DNA of 64,000 nucleotides from Lineus longissimus. Its lineage: Eukaryota; Nemertea; Pilidiophora; Heteronemertea; Lineidae. Made by a program: the position numbers and the translations under genes. How positions within the stretch are numbered: position 1 is the first letter of the stretch; each line of letters begins with the position of its first letter. The notes below the pieces were generated by a model, which saw only the letters and a list, made by a program, of their open reading frames with translations, ran no database searches and was not told the origin of the DNA. Location of the stretch: NCBI RefSeq assembly GCF_910592395.1, contig NC_088320.1, positions 14,632,501 to 14,696,500 of the forward strand. Reading direction: 5' to 3'. Below, piece by piece: positions 48,073 through 60,583 of this stretch.

Positions 48073-49110
48073 TGGCAATCTTCGGTGACACTTAAATACC
48101 TTCCGCAGGGCTTGTCTAAACCGTTGGCCCGTTGATCAGTAGATGAAGAAATTCACAAAACTGTTTAAATTTCTCAGAAAGTATGAAATATCGAGAACAC
48201 TCCAATAGATATAAATGTCTAAATGGAGACTTGAGTATACTTGAATTGCTCCACTTATTTGAGAAAGCCCGCCTGGCATCTCTAGTATTATAAATATAGC
48301 CACCACGGTCACCACCCGATACGTAACCATCCTCATTTGTTTGTCTCGATGTACGTCATTCTTGGTGAGATGAGAAGTAGTCGCCTGCTTGTGGCTAGAT
48401 AATATCAAGCCGGTGAGGATTGAGAGACTAATTATTGGTATCAATGAATTGATAATTATATGAAGGCTTACTATGTATATGATATAGAAATAATAGTCAT
48501 GAAGCAAGTCAGTTAAATACCACGTAGGAAAGATCATACGCGAGCAAGGGTCGTAACGGAATGTGACTCCGTACGAGAGGAACAAGGGTATTCGATACAA
48601 GAAGGCGCCAAAACAGATTGCGGATAGCGAAATGTCGGCATTCTTCTTTGTGCATAAAGCTGCCGCCAACAGAGGCCTACAGACAGCAATGAATCGCTCA
48701 GTGGTAACACAAAGTGTAATATAAATGGATGCAGTCTTTGAAAAGAAAATCATTGTGCGGAGATAACTGTATGCGTGCGCATGAAACATAACATATTCTA
48801 ACCAAAACCCCGTATAGTCGTACAAGACCCGCATTGATTCACCCAATACTTGCGAAACCAAGACTAAACTATCGGTTACTGCTAAACCTTGTAGCAGCAC
48901 AGAAGTAGATGTGTATGGCCGCTCATATCCTATGCCAATAATCGCAAGTATATTTGCTGGAAAGCCAATTACTGCCATGATTAATGTTAGTGGTACATTA
49001 ACGGTGAAAACCACCAAACTAAAGAAACCAATCAAAGGTAGTATTGGATACAAACATGTTCCGTTCTCTCTGGATATGGTGAAAGGAATGGTCTCGTTAG
49101 TTGTCGCCAT
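48073..49110 (-). pseudogene. GPCR of the second subfamily, truncated at the end of TM7 (copy D)
   Basis: The ATG at 49108-49110 opens a frame of 324 codons ending at a TGA (48136-48138). That codon is a Cys codon in its partner at 54083-55117. TM1-TM7 are complete up to NSFVNFFIY, but helix 8 and the C-terminal tail are cut off; in the same frame the tail (RFRQALRKVFKCHRR) still follows the stop. Subfamily marks are YLTDLLHDYYF in loop 2, IISLSILTGLIL in TM5 and NDVHRDKQMRMV in loop 3. Both N-terminal sequons (N5, N17) are present. A tail-less receptor could still reach the membrane, so it may be a variant rather than dead. Confidence 0.75.
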
Positions 49111-49203
49111 CGCAGCTGGTTTTAACCTTCAAATCTACGAGCTTAAAAGAAATTTTTTCGTAACATCTAGTTCACCAGTTGGCACCCCTGGATAAAGAAG
49201 CTC

Positions 49204-49413
49204 TTAGTTACACGATAGACCAATTCTGGTTGTTACTGCTGCGTGCGTATCACTATGTTGTGTATAAACGGCGAATAACACCAAATTATAGAAACAAATC
49301 AAGAGTATCGGATACAAACATAGTCCACGCTTTATGGGTGTGCTGAAAAGAGTGGCCTCGTCAGTTGTCACCATCGTCGATGTGTTTTTCCTCAAAATCA
49401 ACGAGCAAATCAA
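49204..49413 (-). pseudogene. GPCR N-terminal relic upstream of copy D
   Basis: An open fragment of 69 codons with MVTTDEATLFSTPIKRGLCL and ICFYNLVLFAVYTQ, ending soon after; no receptor body. Confidence 0.55.
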
Positions 49414-50607
49414 TGTCTACTAGCTTTGACTGTAGCTTCCATCAGTTTGCTCTCTGGATAAAGAAGCTCTCGGTTATACCTCAAGTCAAGATCGATGCAC
49501 TAATGTGCAAGTCATTGTTGCATATAAAACCCGTGTCGAGGTGACGTCATGATCAAGTTTTATTCGTTGATTTTGTTGAATTATTTGTTGAGTGACAAAA
49601 ACTTGACCATGTTGACTTGATGATCCAATGGCTTTCATGCGGCGAACATTTGTATTTTGGCTTGCTGACAACATATCAGTCACATGTATCTTGCCGACCA
49701 ACAGGAGTGATTAAAGAACACAAACCCCAATGGACTGATTTCATCAATGTGTTGATTATCGTCGGAAACAACGCGTTAAATTGCAAAACGTTCAACCACC
49801 ACCACTAACTTAAAACGAAGTTCTCTCAGCCGTCAATTCATTTTTCATCCAGCCAATTTCCTATTCCTATGGTGTGATTCGAACAAAACTCTCTGTTTTT
49901 TCTCACATCGGTTTCGAAATGAGACTCGCCGTGAATCACACCCAATTACTTCATAATATCCTCCTTTATCTTGTGATATTGATCGAAGTAAACACCTCCA
50001 TGATGGTGAACTCGAACTCCTTTTAGCAATCGGACTACCACTGCAGAGAACCAGCGAATATGGATAGAAACGCAGCATAACGCTCTTTGTCAACCTATCA
50101 GTCAATGGGTACAAAAACAGAACAGTGTGAATAGAGAATATAAAGTATATTTCTGTATATTTCCAAAAAGTTTCGATTCAATCACACTAGATGCGTAATT
50201 TTGAAAACAAATGTCCACCTTGCAACTGGAGAAATTACTTTATAATATCGGTGTTGTGTTCGGTTTTGGTGAAAACGGAATACTGTTGAATGCTGAACAA
50301 TGGAAGAAATCGGTTTAATGTTTAAGTTTACTGTAAGATGCAGTTCTTGTAAATACTGCTAAACGCTTCATACATCACTGTAATCATATCCCCCATTATA
50401 CATTCGCAGTCGCCTGATGATGTTCTCAACAAATCTACAAAGTCTAGCTAACAAGCAATTTTACACTTCAATTATGCCACTTATTGAACTCTATTATTCT
50501 CTTCTAATTTTTCAACGTACTTTGACTCCGGCAGTTATATAGGTCTAATGATGTGAGCTAGGGGGTATTTACGGACATTTCACTGCCACATTATATTTTT
50601 GGTTGCA
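49414..50607. repeat. Array spacer R
   Basis: Closest to 6553-7805; ends in the GATGTGAGCTAGGGGGTATT motif (about 50549) that precedes each GPCR 3'-end relic. No gene. Confidence 0.55.
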
Positions 50608-50897
50608 TTAAAACACCTTCTCCAATGCCTGTCTAAATTGACGGCCAGTTGCACAGTAGTTGAAAAAAATTACAAAGCTGTTTAAATTGCTCAAAAGTAT
50701 GAAACATTGAGAATACCAAAATCCGTATAATAGTCGATATCGAGACTTGAAGAGGATGGAATAAGTCCATGTATTTGTGACATCTCGCCTGGAAGATGTA
50801 AAATCAGTACCACTTTGACAACCCGATACGATACAGAGGAGCCGTGTTGCTTCACAGTGATCCTGCCATATTTCAATGAGGGGCCGCGTCGCAACAC
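50608..50897 (-). pseudogene. GPCR C-terminal relic
   Basis: Near copy of 7806-8093: it shares the unrelated MLRRGPSLKYGRITVKQHGS start, the LPGEMSQIHGLIPSSSSLD segment and a broken TM7. Confidence 0.65.
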
Positions 50898-51138
50898 AGA
50901 GACGCTAACATATTACAAGGAGAGGCCGTGGCACTTCATAATGACCATGACGTACATATATATCATTGAGGAACCGTGTCGTTTCACAGAGAATATGTTA
51001 TGACGTTTTATTTTTCTAATGGCGGGAAATTGTAATTGATAATGGTATATAATATTCTTTTGTCCAGATACCACATGCTATGGCGAAATTGTGAGAGAAA
51101 AGCATTTGTTTTCTGACATTCTACTCCCAAACCAAATA

Positions 51139-51573
51139 TCAGTTTTGGTTACATTTGAATACCTTTCCCAAGGCTTGTCTAAACCGTCGTCCCAATGCAC
51201 AGTAGATGAAGAAATTAACAAAACTGTTCAAATTGCTCAAAAAATAGGAAATATCGAGAACGCCCAAATAGGCACCAAAGTCGATATCTAGACCTGAATA
51301 TGATTGAATTAATCCAAGTACTTGGGAAAGCCCGCCCGGGAGTTCTAGAATTATAAATATCACCACCACTGTGACCACTTTATGCGTAACCATCTTAATC
51401 AGTTTGGCTCGCTCTGCGTCTTTCTTGGTGAGATGTCTGGTAGTCGCCTGATTTAGGCTCAATGATATCAAGCGAGTGAAGATTATAAGGCTCGTTATTG
51501 GTATCAATGAATTAATAATGATATGAATGACTCTAATGTAGGTGATGTGAAAGTTTGGTGTACAGAAGATCAC
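51139..51573 (-). pseudogene. GPCR 3' half (copy H), 5'-truncated
   Basis: An open frame of 144 codons covering TM5 to the tail of the first subfamily (YIRVIHIIINSLIPITSLII to GRRFRQALGKVFKCNQN), with no internal stop. At about 51557 it joins unrelated sequence shared with 45480-45680, so TM1-TM4 are lost at a rearrangement breakpoint. The clean frame shows the break is recent. Confidence 0.85.
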
Positions 51574-53813
51574 ACTGATAAAATGTCGTGAAAAAAATAA
51601 TTTTGCTTTGCATTAAAAACGGCAGCTTAATTAGAGTAGTGAGCGAAGATAAGTGTCGTTCTTCATGCGTCCGTTAACTACAGCTCTGGCGGTATTTACC
51701 CAGTCCAGGTTATACACAATTCGTTCCCGCATTGTTATCAATATCAATTAGGCGAACTTCGCGCAACGACAATCTTGGTGAGATGAGCAGTGGTCGCCTG
51801 CTTGAGGTTAGATGATATCAGGATATGGCGTTACCAGAAGTGCGTTCATTGATGATACTTGTACAGAAGGAGCCTCCTCATCCATGAGGTCTTCTGAAGT
51901 GTAGGGACAAGAGATTAAAATCATTTTTGGGTGCGTATTTATGCTATCTAGGTCTGATATAAAGAGGGCTCAATGTTCTCTGGGTCCTATCGAAATATTC
52001 GAAGCATTCCCATGATTCTATGTTCTCCCTTCCTGAGCGTCAGGGCATTTCACTCTACCAGCTGCGATAGGAGCACACGACTGACCCTGGTTATCTACAG
52101 GGTGGCCCAGAATTATTTTCCCCAGTACACAATTGAATTCCATTGTGTATCCATTGTGTGAAGTAATAGTGATGATGTTCCCCGATCGAGTCCGATATTG
52201 ACCCCGCGGTGTTTTTTTGGTCTGCAAAAACTTCTTTTTGTCACGAGTGACTGACATACGTATACCATCAGGATTTTAATTTCCGATTGAACACAGCTCG
52301 GAGGGTTAAAATCACTTTCATTGTGTTATGTACCTAAACATTTGAATACTGTTGGTGCAGCCTGTATGCGCGAAGTTCGCCTAATTGATATTGATAACAA
52401 TGCGGGAACGTATTATGTATAACCTGGAGCCAGAGCTGTAGTTAACGGACGCATGAAGAACGACACTTATCTTCGCTCACTACTCTAATTAAGGTGCCGT
52501 TTTTATAGCAAAGCAGAATCATTTTTTTCACGAAAGTTTGTCAGTGTGATCTTCCGAACTCCAAACGTGGCGTCAGGAGAGCTGAACATCATTTTAATAA
52601 CTTCTGGCGACATAAATTTAGTAGGAGTAAGTGTTCCTTGTCTCAATTTGCTTCAGGACAAGTGTTCAGATACTTAAAGAAATGGTGCTTCGTTTCCGGA
52701 ATCACTGAGACCTAAAGATAATGACTTCTGGGAATGAACATTGAATCAGCCGCCGTCTTTACGGTGTTATACTATTCCTATTACTAACGGTTTAGTAACC
52801 TTGGTGTTAACTTTAGACATGTGGATAAAGATTAGAGGTCTAGGATGGGACGGTGGGGTGGGGGTGGGGGGGGGGGGGGGGGGGGGGGGTGATTACAGTG
52901 ATGTATGAACCGTTTAGCAATATACACAGAAGAGCTGCCTCCAACAATAATCGTTCGATTTCTCGCGTTGTTCAGCATTCAACAAAACCGATATCATGTT
53001 CCGTATCACCGAAACAGAATACAACATCGATATTATAAAACAATTTCTCCAGTTGCAAGGTGGATATTTGTTTTCAAAGGAACGCAACTAGTGTGATTGA
53101 ATTGACACTTCTTTGATAGGTTTGCAGAAATATATGTTCTCTATCCACACTGTTATTAGTTCGTGTTCCATTGACTGATAGGTTGACGAAGAGCGTTATG
53201 CTGCGTTTCTATTCATATTCGCTGGTTCTCTGCAGTCCGATTGCTCAAATGAGTTCGTGATCACCTTCATGGAGGTGTTTACGTCGATCAATATCATAAA
53301 ATAAAGGAGGATATTGTCAAGTAATTTCAGCTGATGCGAAGACAGTCTCATTGGGACAGGATGTGTGAAATTTACAGAGATTTTTGTTCGAACTGTCCAA
53401 CAGGAATTTCAAATTGGCCAACTGAATGAAAAACAAGTAGACGGCTAATAGAGCTTCGTTTTTGTGTAAGTGTTGGAACGAAGTTTAATATTTGGCAAAT
53501 AATGATGCCTTGTTTTCGATGATAATCAATACATTGATGAAATCAGTTCCTTGGGGTTTCGTTTTCTTTTATCGCTCCAGTTTGTCAGGTTTTTCTCATT
53601 CCATTCAGCAAATAAAGCTGGATCATGACGTCACCTCGACAAGGCAGTGATACGCAGCATCGACCAGAAGATTAGTTTATTAATTTTGACTTCTTTATCC
53701 AGACAGCCATCTGACAAAATGCTTGATGGAAACTACAGCCAAAGCAAGTAGCAATTTTTCTATAAAATTGTGATGATTTACTCGCAGTAGATTTTAAGGT
53801 AAAAACATCTACG
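51574..53813. repeat. Rearrangement zone and inverted copy of unit C right flank
   Basis: 51574-51770 matches 45480-45680. A short piece (about 51772-51830) matches the GPCR relic start at 46741-46795. 51830-52860 is the inverse of about 45180-46215. A G tract follows (about 52867-52889), then inverted R spacer (53150-53700). No gene. Several duplications meet here. Confidence 0.6.
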
Positions 53814-54005
53814 ATGGTGAGAAAGGGCGAGGCCACTCTTTTCAGCACATCCATAAAGCGTGGACTATGTTTGTATCCCACACATCGCTTGATTTGTTTC
53901 TATAGTTTGGTGTTATTCGCTGTTTATACACAACAGAATGATACGCATGCAGCAGTAACGACCAGAAAATTGGTCTATCGTGTAACCAAGAGCTTCTTTA
54001 TCTAG
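53814..54005 (+). pseudogene. GPCR N-terminal relic upstream of copy E
   Basis: Plus-strand counterpart of 49204-49413: MVRKGEATLFSTSIKRGLCL, LICFYSLVLFAVYTQQ, ending before any transmembrane bundle. Confidence 0.55.
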
Positions 54006-54082
54006 GGATGCCAACTGGTGAACTAGATGTTACAAACATATCTATTTCATGCTCGTAGATTTGACGGTTAAAACCAGTTGCG

Positions 54083-55117
54083 ATGGCGACGACTAACGAG
54101 GCCATTCCTTTGACCATATCCAGGGAGAATGGTACATGTTTGTACCAAATACTGCCTTTGATTGGTTTCTATGATTTGGCGGCTTTCACCGTTAATGTAC
54201 CATTAACATTAATCATGGCAGCCATTGGCTTTCCAGCAAATATACTTGCAATTATTGGCGTAGGATATGAGCGGCCATACACATCTACTTCGGTGCTGCT
54301 ACAAGGTTTAGCAGTAACCGATAGTTTAGTCTTGGTTTCGCAAGTATTGGGTGAATCAATGCAGGTCCTGTACAACTATACGGGGTTCCGGTTCGAGTAT
54401 GTTTTGTTTCATGCGCACGCATACAGTTATCTCCGCACACTGATTTTCTTTTCAAAGACTGCATCCATTTATATTACACTTTGTGTTGCCACTGAGCGAT
54501 TCATTGCTGTCTGTAGGCCACTGTTGGCGGCAGCTATATGCACAAAGAAGAATGCCTACATTTCGCTATCCGCAATCTGTTTTGGCGCCTTCTTGTATCG
54601 AATACCCCTGTTCCTCTCGTACGGAGTCACATTCCGTTACGACCCTTGTTCGCGTATGATCTTGCCGACGTGGTATTTAACTGACTTGCTTCATGACTAT
54701 TATTTCTTTATCATATATATAGTAAGCCTTCATATCATTATCAATTCATTGATACCAATAATTAGTCTCTCAGTCCTCACCGGCTTGATATTATCTAGCC
54801 TCAAGCAGGCGACTACTTCTCATCTCACCAAGAATGACGTACAGCGAGACAAACAAATGAGGATGGTTACGTATCGGGTGGTGACCGTGGTGGTTATATT
54901 TATAATACTAGAGATGCCAGGCGGGCTTTCCGCACTGATTGGAGCAATTCAATTATACTCTAGTCTCGATTTAGACATTTATATCTATTGGGGCGTTCTC
55001 GATATTTCATACTTTCTGAGCAATTTAAACAGTTTTGTTAATTTCTTCATCTACTGTTCAACGGGCCAACGCTTCAGACAAGCACTGCGGAAAGTATTTC
55101 AGTGTCACCGACGTTAA
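54083..55117 (+). CDS. Rhodopsin-class GPCR, second subfamily (copy E, intact)
   Basis: Encodes 344 residues in one exon, plus strand, the inverted partner of copy D. It keeps N53, D80, ERF (138-140), TM7 NSFVNFFIY and a tail ending KVFQCHRR, where D has a stop. Compared with the first subfamily it has LTDLLHDYYFFIIYIVSLHI instead of the WWKYTALY loop 2/TM5 stretch, and QRDKQMRMV instead of AERAKLIKMV before TM6, so ligand and G-protein contacts may differ. One sequon remains (N17-G-T). The Cys at the top of TM3 is absent, as in all copies. Confidence 0.88.
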   Translation: MATTNEAIPLTISRENGTCLYQILPLIGFYDLAAFTVNVPLTLIMAAIGFPANILAIIGVGYERPYTSTSVLLQGLAVTDSLVLVSQVLGESMQVLYNYTGFRFEYVLFHAHAYSYLRTLIFFSKTASIYITLCVATERFIAVCRPLLAAAICTKKNAYISLSAICFGAFLYRIPLFLSYGVTFRYDPCSRMILPTWYLTDLLHDYYFFIIYIVSLHIIINSLIPIISLSVLTGLILSSLKQATTSHLTKNDVQRDKQMRMVTYRVVTVVVIFIILEMPGGLSALIGAIQLYSSLDLDIYIYWGVLDISYFLSNLNSFVNFFIYCSTGQRFRQALRKVFQCHRR

Positions 55118-56010
55118 TTAATATTGCCAGTTTATACGAATTCCCGATCTTCTTCTGAAAGCTGGGGGTGGCTCTTTCTGCCTACAAAGAAGGAAACAAG
55201 AAGCGACTACATCGCCCTGTGGCAGTGGTTGAAACAAGCTGATTTTGATCATGAGTCATATGAAACCCTTTGTTTTATTGACGTAGAAAATAAAAATATT
55301 CACCTCGCTCTCAGGGGGCCCCATCTTAAAGGAGTTGGCGGTTTTCTACTTCAATATGTTTGTGTTTTCCCTGTTTTATTAGTACCTTTTTTTCTGAAAG
55401 TGTTCGCAGTTTTTTTCTAATTTAGTTTCAACTCGTGCAGTATAACTCATTATTCGTTATTCGTTATTCGTAGCGCGGGAAGCTTCTTCCAGCTGCCCGA
55501 TTGCCCCGAGGTCGACTTTCAACTTCGTCCCCGTCATTGCATCTACGCATTTCATCATATAGAAATGCGATTTATTTTTATACACCTGACGACGACATTT
55601 TGTTTCCATATTTTACGCACTGCTTCGTAACTTATTCATAAGGAATGACGCTAGGGGAATTCCCTCTCTTTGTACATCATGTCTCTCATGTCTCAGTGTG
55701 CGTGGGCCGAGATGCAACAGGCGAACGAGGTTTACAATGACGATTAACACCAGGTACCTTGTTCACAGGAACTTTACCAGAGATTGCACTGAATGACTTA
55801 CCTCTTCTGGCGCGGTTCATTTGGTTTACGCGCGAGTTGTCGCGTTGTTAGTTTCTTGTTTTTCTGCCGTTGAAGACCATCACAGCACGTGCTAATTCAT
55901 ACGCAAACAACGGTCCAGTTCCTGTTAAGGTTTGGGTCTGGGACAAGGGTGTGGTCAAGGGCGTGGTTAAGCGTAGTCAGACACGTTAAGACACATGGAG
56001 TGAAGTTCTG
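55118..56010. repeat. Inverse copy of 47210-48130 (3' flank of second-subfamily GPCR)
   Basis: Carries the same first-exon-like stretch on the minus strand (ATG complement at 55818-55820, donor at 55800-55801). A plus-strand ORF from 55124 has no domain. The match ends at about 56010 (GGAGTGAAGTTCTGAG). Confidence 0.5.
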
Positions 56011-57069
56011 AGAGGAGTACAAGTTTTTAGGTGGTTCGATTGCGAACCACCATCTGTGCTTGGTTATTCGTTTTTACTCCTCTATAGTCCCATGTATGCA
56101 TCTGCGTGAACAAATTAGTTCTCATGTTTGTAACGTCTAAAAAGACAATGCTATTCTGCCTAGATCGCTCAGATTAATCTCAGCTTGATTCGCCCTATTG
56201 AATTTACTAATAACCGCTAAAACCTGCTGAATAAACGATTTATTCAATACGCTTTTTATTCCATACATCGCCGATGTATAGCGTAGTAATCTTATATTGA
56301 GTCGGTTTGTCTGCTTGTGGAGGTCAAGATGTCAATACGCGATGTGAATGTACACATTTTAGCTTGCTGGCGCCATCAAATGTTACACTCTTTCACAGCA
56401 GCATCGCATTAACAGTGATATTCGCCTTTCACCCTGATTTAGTGGATTAGCAACTTGATTCTTGCAGATATTCAACACTGCCAAAAAATCCGCGCCGTCT
56501 AAATTGTTGGTGCTGCCGCCTATCGATAGCCAGTTGAGTTCGCGAGTAAGCGTGGCGGGAATTTCGAATCACCTGATTTGGTGCGCCACCCAGTTGAATT
56601 ACGGTAAATACAGTACTGTATGCATTTAGCTGGCCACCACCAGGAGTTCAAAATAGGGCTATATTTATCATTATACATGTTCTAGCAATAAGCCATCATA
56701 GATCAATTCGCAATTGCATTCCTAAGCTTCATAGGCCTACTGAATGCGAACAAATTCCTATGGGACTGATCATGCGTCTATTTCCCCAGTCATCCTAGAA
56801 CATGTATAATGATGAATATAGGCCTATTTTGACCTCCTGGTGGTGGCCAGCTAATTCAATGCATACAGTATGTGTGTCGGTAATTTCTCCTGAACGCTGC
56901 TACCTATATAGATTTACAATGAAAACATCTATGACAGGTTCCTCTGATGATTCCACATCACATTTCAACAACTCCTGCCCAGATTGCCCCCATCATATGC
57001 GCAAAAACCTCAGTCCCTGCCCTGCCCACAATTCGAACCACCCCTTCAGTTATTTTTAAGGACTGCGTG
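56011..57069. repeat. Unique spacer with a long imperfect inverted repeat
   Basis: Arms of about 75 bp at about 56605-56683 and 56798-56873 are complementary with few differences (containing TAGCTGGCCACCACCAGGAG), around a spacer of about 115 bp. This resembles a foldback element. A smaller nested hairpin (GGTGGTTCG/CGAACCACC) lies at 56030-56051. No gene is recognised. Confidence 0.5.
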
Positions 57070-57840
57070 TTTAGTTTGTGGACAGTTTTGGTTTCGCCAG
57101 TATTTGTTGAATCAATGCAGGTTCTGTACGACAACGCGGGTTTTTGGTTCGAATATATTTGGTTTCATGCACACGTTATCTCTGCACACTGATATTCTTG
57201 TTAAACTCTGCATCAATCTGAATCATTGTTTGTGTTGCCACTGAGCGATTCATTGCTGCCAGCACGCCTCTTGTTGGCAGTAGCTTTTCGTGGACAAAAA
57301 GGAAAGCCTACATTTCTCTATTCCCGATCTGTTTCGAACTCGGTTTGTTTTTGTATAGAATCCCCCTGTTTCTCTCATACGAAGTCACATTCCGTTACGA
57401 TCCTTGCCTTTGTGGTATTTAACTGACTTGCTTCATGACTATTATTTCTATACCATATACATAGTAAGCCTTCATATCATTATCAATTCATTGATACCAA
57501 TAATTAGACTCTCAATCCTCACTGGCTTGATATTATCTAGCCTAAAGCAGGCGACTACTTCTCATCTCACCAAGAATGACGTACATCGAGACAAACAAAT
57601 GAGGATGGTTACGTATCGGGTGGTGACCATGGTGGTTATATTTATAATACTAGAGATACCAGGCGGGCTTTCTCAAATAAGTGGAGCAATTGAATCAGAC
57701 GCCAGTCTCGATTTTGACCTTTATATATGTCGGGGCTTTCTAAATTTTCATACTTTCTAAGCATTTTCAACTTTTTTTCATTTTTTTTGTCTACTGTGCT
57801 ACTGAACGGCGGTTCAGACAAACTTTTATGAAGGTATTCA
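57070..57840 (+). pseudogene. Decayed GPCR relic, second subfamily
   Basis: Plus-strand matches to TM2-TM7 (LVSPVFVESMQVLYDNAGFW; ERF region near 57244; LTDLLHDYYFYTIYIVSLHI from 57418; NDVHRDKQMRMV; TM6 to 57760) lie in at least three frames, with several deletions and a lost TM7. The 5' end is missing. It is the inverted partner of 46740-47170, better preserved in its 3' half. Confidence 0.75.
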
Positions 57841-59950
57841 AATGTCACCCAAAAAATATCTGGCCGTGAAAATGTCACGAAATCCCCCTTTTCTTACATA
57901 CTCGAGCCCGAGCACTCGTCATCAGAACACATTGAAGAGTCAGAACATAGTATTATCGGCCTACCATTATCAATCTCATATGAAACCACTGAGCACCAAA
58001 ACGGCACAAGTTACACTTAAAATCACAATAAAATCACGAGAAGAACCTTATCAAGTAAGATATTGGCTGTCTGTTGAATACTAAAGCAATGCAAAGTCAC
58101 TGCCATTATTGCCCAAAGGATTAAGAATAAGGCGGCAAAAGGAGGTAAAATGATTACTGAGTGCTACCGTATCTCTGTCAGCAAATGATTCCACCTGAGC
58201 TCTGCATTCTCCTATGGCAGGTTTTTTTTCTGGCAGGCTTTTTTCTAAATACACGAACACAAACACCCTGTTGAAATTTGACCTCGCCCAAAACTTGGTG
58301 CCTGTAAGGACGACTTGCCTAATCAGAAAGCTGATCGAACACAAAGCTTCATTTCAACCTATTAAAGGCGATATCAGTGTACATACGACCTAGCTCTGTG
58401 AATTATGCAAGTTTGCGGAATATCCGCTGACACTAGTAATATTATGAGTGCAGTGCCCTAGTAAGCGCGCAGCGCCTTTAGGTTGGGGGGAAACCCCCCA
58501 AACCCCCTGGTTGGGACCCTGCTATAGTTCCTTCCGCCAATTTTTTGTTTTGATAAGACAGTTTTCTCCGTGTATTGCATTAGCAGTAACTCAACTCCAT
58601 CGTCATAACAGCCGGCAAAGAAATGGAAAATGTCCCCCCCCGAAAGGTGTCCAAACTATCGTAGTCTGGGACTACCCCCCAAACCTTCATGATGGTGCAA
58701 TCCTTTGACACGTTTAACCCAGAGCGTGGAAGAGGTACTCCTTTGATGGTACCCTAACTGCAACCCTCAACCATCATTACCCTTCCTTTTTACTGGCATG
58801 ATATTGGCAAGACTCCCAAGAGGTCGTACTGGTGGCTTCCTTGAGACAATTGCTTGTGGTCGTACCTGGGCAACCAATTCAAGGGGTCAGGGATCTCGGG
58901 ATCAGGTTTTTCCCCCACCAACATGTTGCCGAATGGTTAATGCATAAAAAATTGGTTGGAAAGGGTTTTTGCCGACCAAGAGACTTGAAGACACTTTACT
59001 CTTGAGGAACACCAGACTGATGAACAAAGAACCTGAGGAACATAGAACCTTCTTCATACCTGGGAGCATAAAAAGCCTGCTAGCGAATATTGATTATTCT
59101 TTAGAAAAAAACAAATCTGCAAAACCAATGGTACCCCATAAAAACATACATTCCTCCTTGAGGTGTCTTCGGATCCCACCACGGCCCATGTGGAATTCAT
59201 TCAAAAGGTTTATTGAAATCTCAAAATAAAATTTTTTTCTCGAAACGGCCAGAGACCTCTATTAAAACCTGTGTACATTACGTGTACATTGTTGTGCATA
59301 AGTTTTGGTAAAAAAAGTACACATTGGACCAATCAATCTGCACAAAATTTTATATGTGTCAAGAAGAACCCTTTGTCAATAGCATAATAAAGTTTAAAAA
59401 CATTCCAATACCGATTGCCTGAGAAAAATAGATTTCCGTACACCATATCCATCAAAACGTCACTGGCGCATTGATATGGCTCTGTCAAAGTACAAGTTCT
59501 AAACTGACCAGTGAGACCACATTTTCTTAAATATATTATCAAAAAGCATATTTCTGTGATGGCCTGACTCTGTAGATTAAGAATCAACCACAGATTGAGA
59601 ATTAATTCCACTTTGGTCCATCCCAGCCATGTATTTACCACAGCTTGACATTTTGATAAGCTCTATGTGACTTCCGGTCGTGGATGAATACAGGTCTCTG
59701 CCCAAACGCCTGCCCGTCTTTTGCTTCATTAATTCGGGATTATATCCATTTTAAGCATCTTTGGGATATTATTACTAAAGTTTCAAAAATCAAAACACAT
59801 ATGTCGGGGGGGTAAACCCCCTGAAATTGAAGTGTGATTAAAAACCAGTGTGAATATTCATGTGGTTCTCTCTCGGAGCTCAGAATAGTCGAGTTGCTTC
59901 ATTCGCGCGTTTATCTCTTCTGGCGGCCATTTTAAGTCAAATTTAAGCCA
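57841..59950. other. Unassigned spacer
   Basis: No gene is recognised. Notable pieces are a GC-rich stretch with a TTGGGGGG/CCCCCCAA hairpin near 58483-58501 and a similar GGGGGGGTAAACCCCC near 59804-59820. Open frames (for example 58969-59229 and 59333-59641 minus) lack known domains or supporting splice signals. The match to the GPCR array resumes at about 60100. Confidence 0.4.
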
Positions 59951-60583
59951 TTTGAAACGAATCCATGGACTTGAGAAACATTGTTTACATTGGATACGTC
60001 GTATGCACGTTAACCATAGTAGCGCTTCGCAGAAAAGCCTTCGGCTTTCTCTGCTGCGCGCTGATAATCAGTTGAATGCAAAAATGACTAGAGGCATTGC
60101 ATTTGGCGTGGGCAGGTGGGGGTGGGGGGGGGGGGGGATCACAGTGATGTATGAACCGTTTAGCAATATACACAAGAACATGTTCCGTATCACCGAAACA
60201 GAATACAACATCGATAGCAAAGTTATTTCTCCAGTTGCAAGGTGGATATCTGTTTTCAAAGGAACGCATCTGGTGTGATTGAATCGAAACTTTTTGATAG
60301 GTTTGCAGAAATATATGTTCTCTATTCACACTGTTCTCAGTTCGTGTTCCATTGACTGATAGGTTGACGAAGAGCGTTATGCTACGTTTCTATCCATATT
60401 CGGTAGTTCTCTGCAGTGGTAGTCCGATTGCTAACAGAGTGATACGTATGCAGCAGTAACGACCAGAAAATTGGTTTATCGTGTAACCAAGAGCTTCTTT
60501 ATCTAGTGGTGCCAACTGATGAACTAGATGTTGCAAAAATATTTATTTCATGCTTGTAGTTTTGACGGTTAAAACCAGCTGCG
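59951..60583. repeat. Inverted array spacer upstream of GPCR copy F
   Basis: Includes a hairpin (60022-60061), a G-rich tract (about 60108-60138) followed by the usual ATCACAGTGATGTATGAACC, a shortened R spacer, and a fragment of the N-terminal relic's 3' end. No gene. Confidence 0.55.

Noticed and set aside
58448-58708. ORF in a GC-rich stretch with C/G hairpins
   Set aside because: Low-complexity Pro-rich translation of repeat-like DNA, with no splice or domain support.
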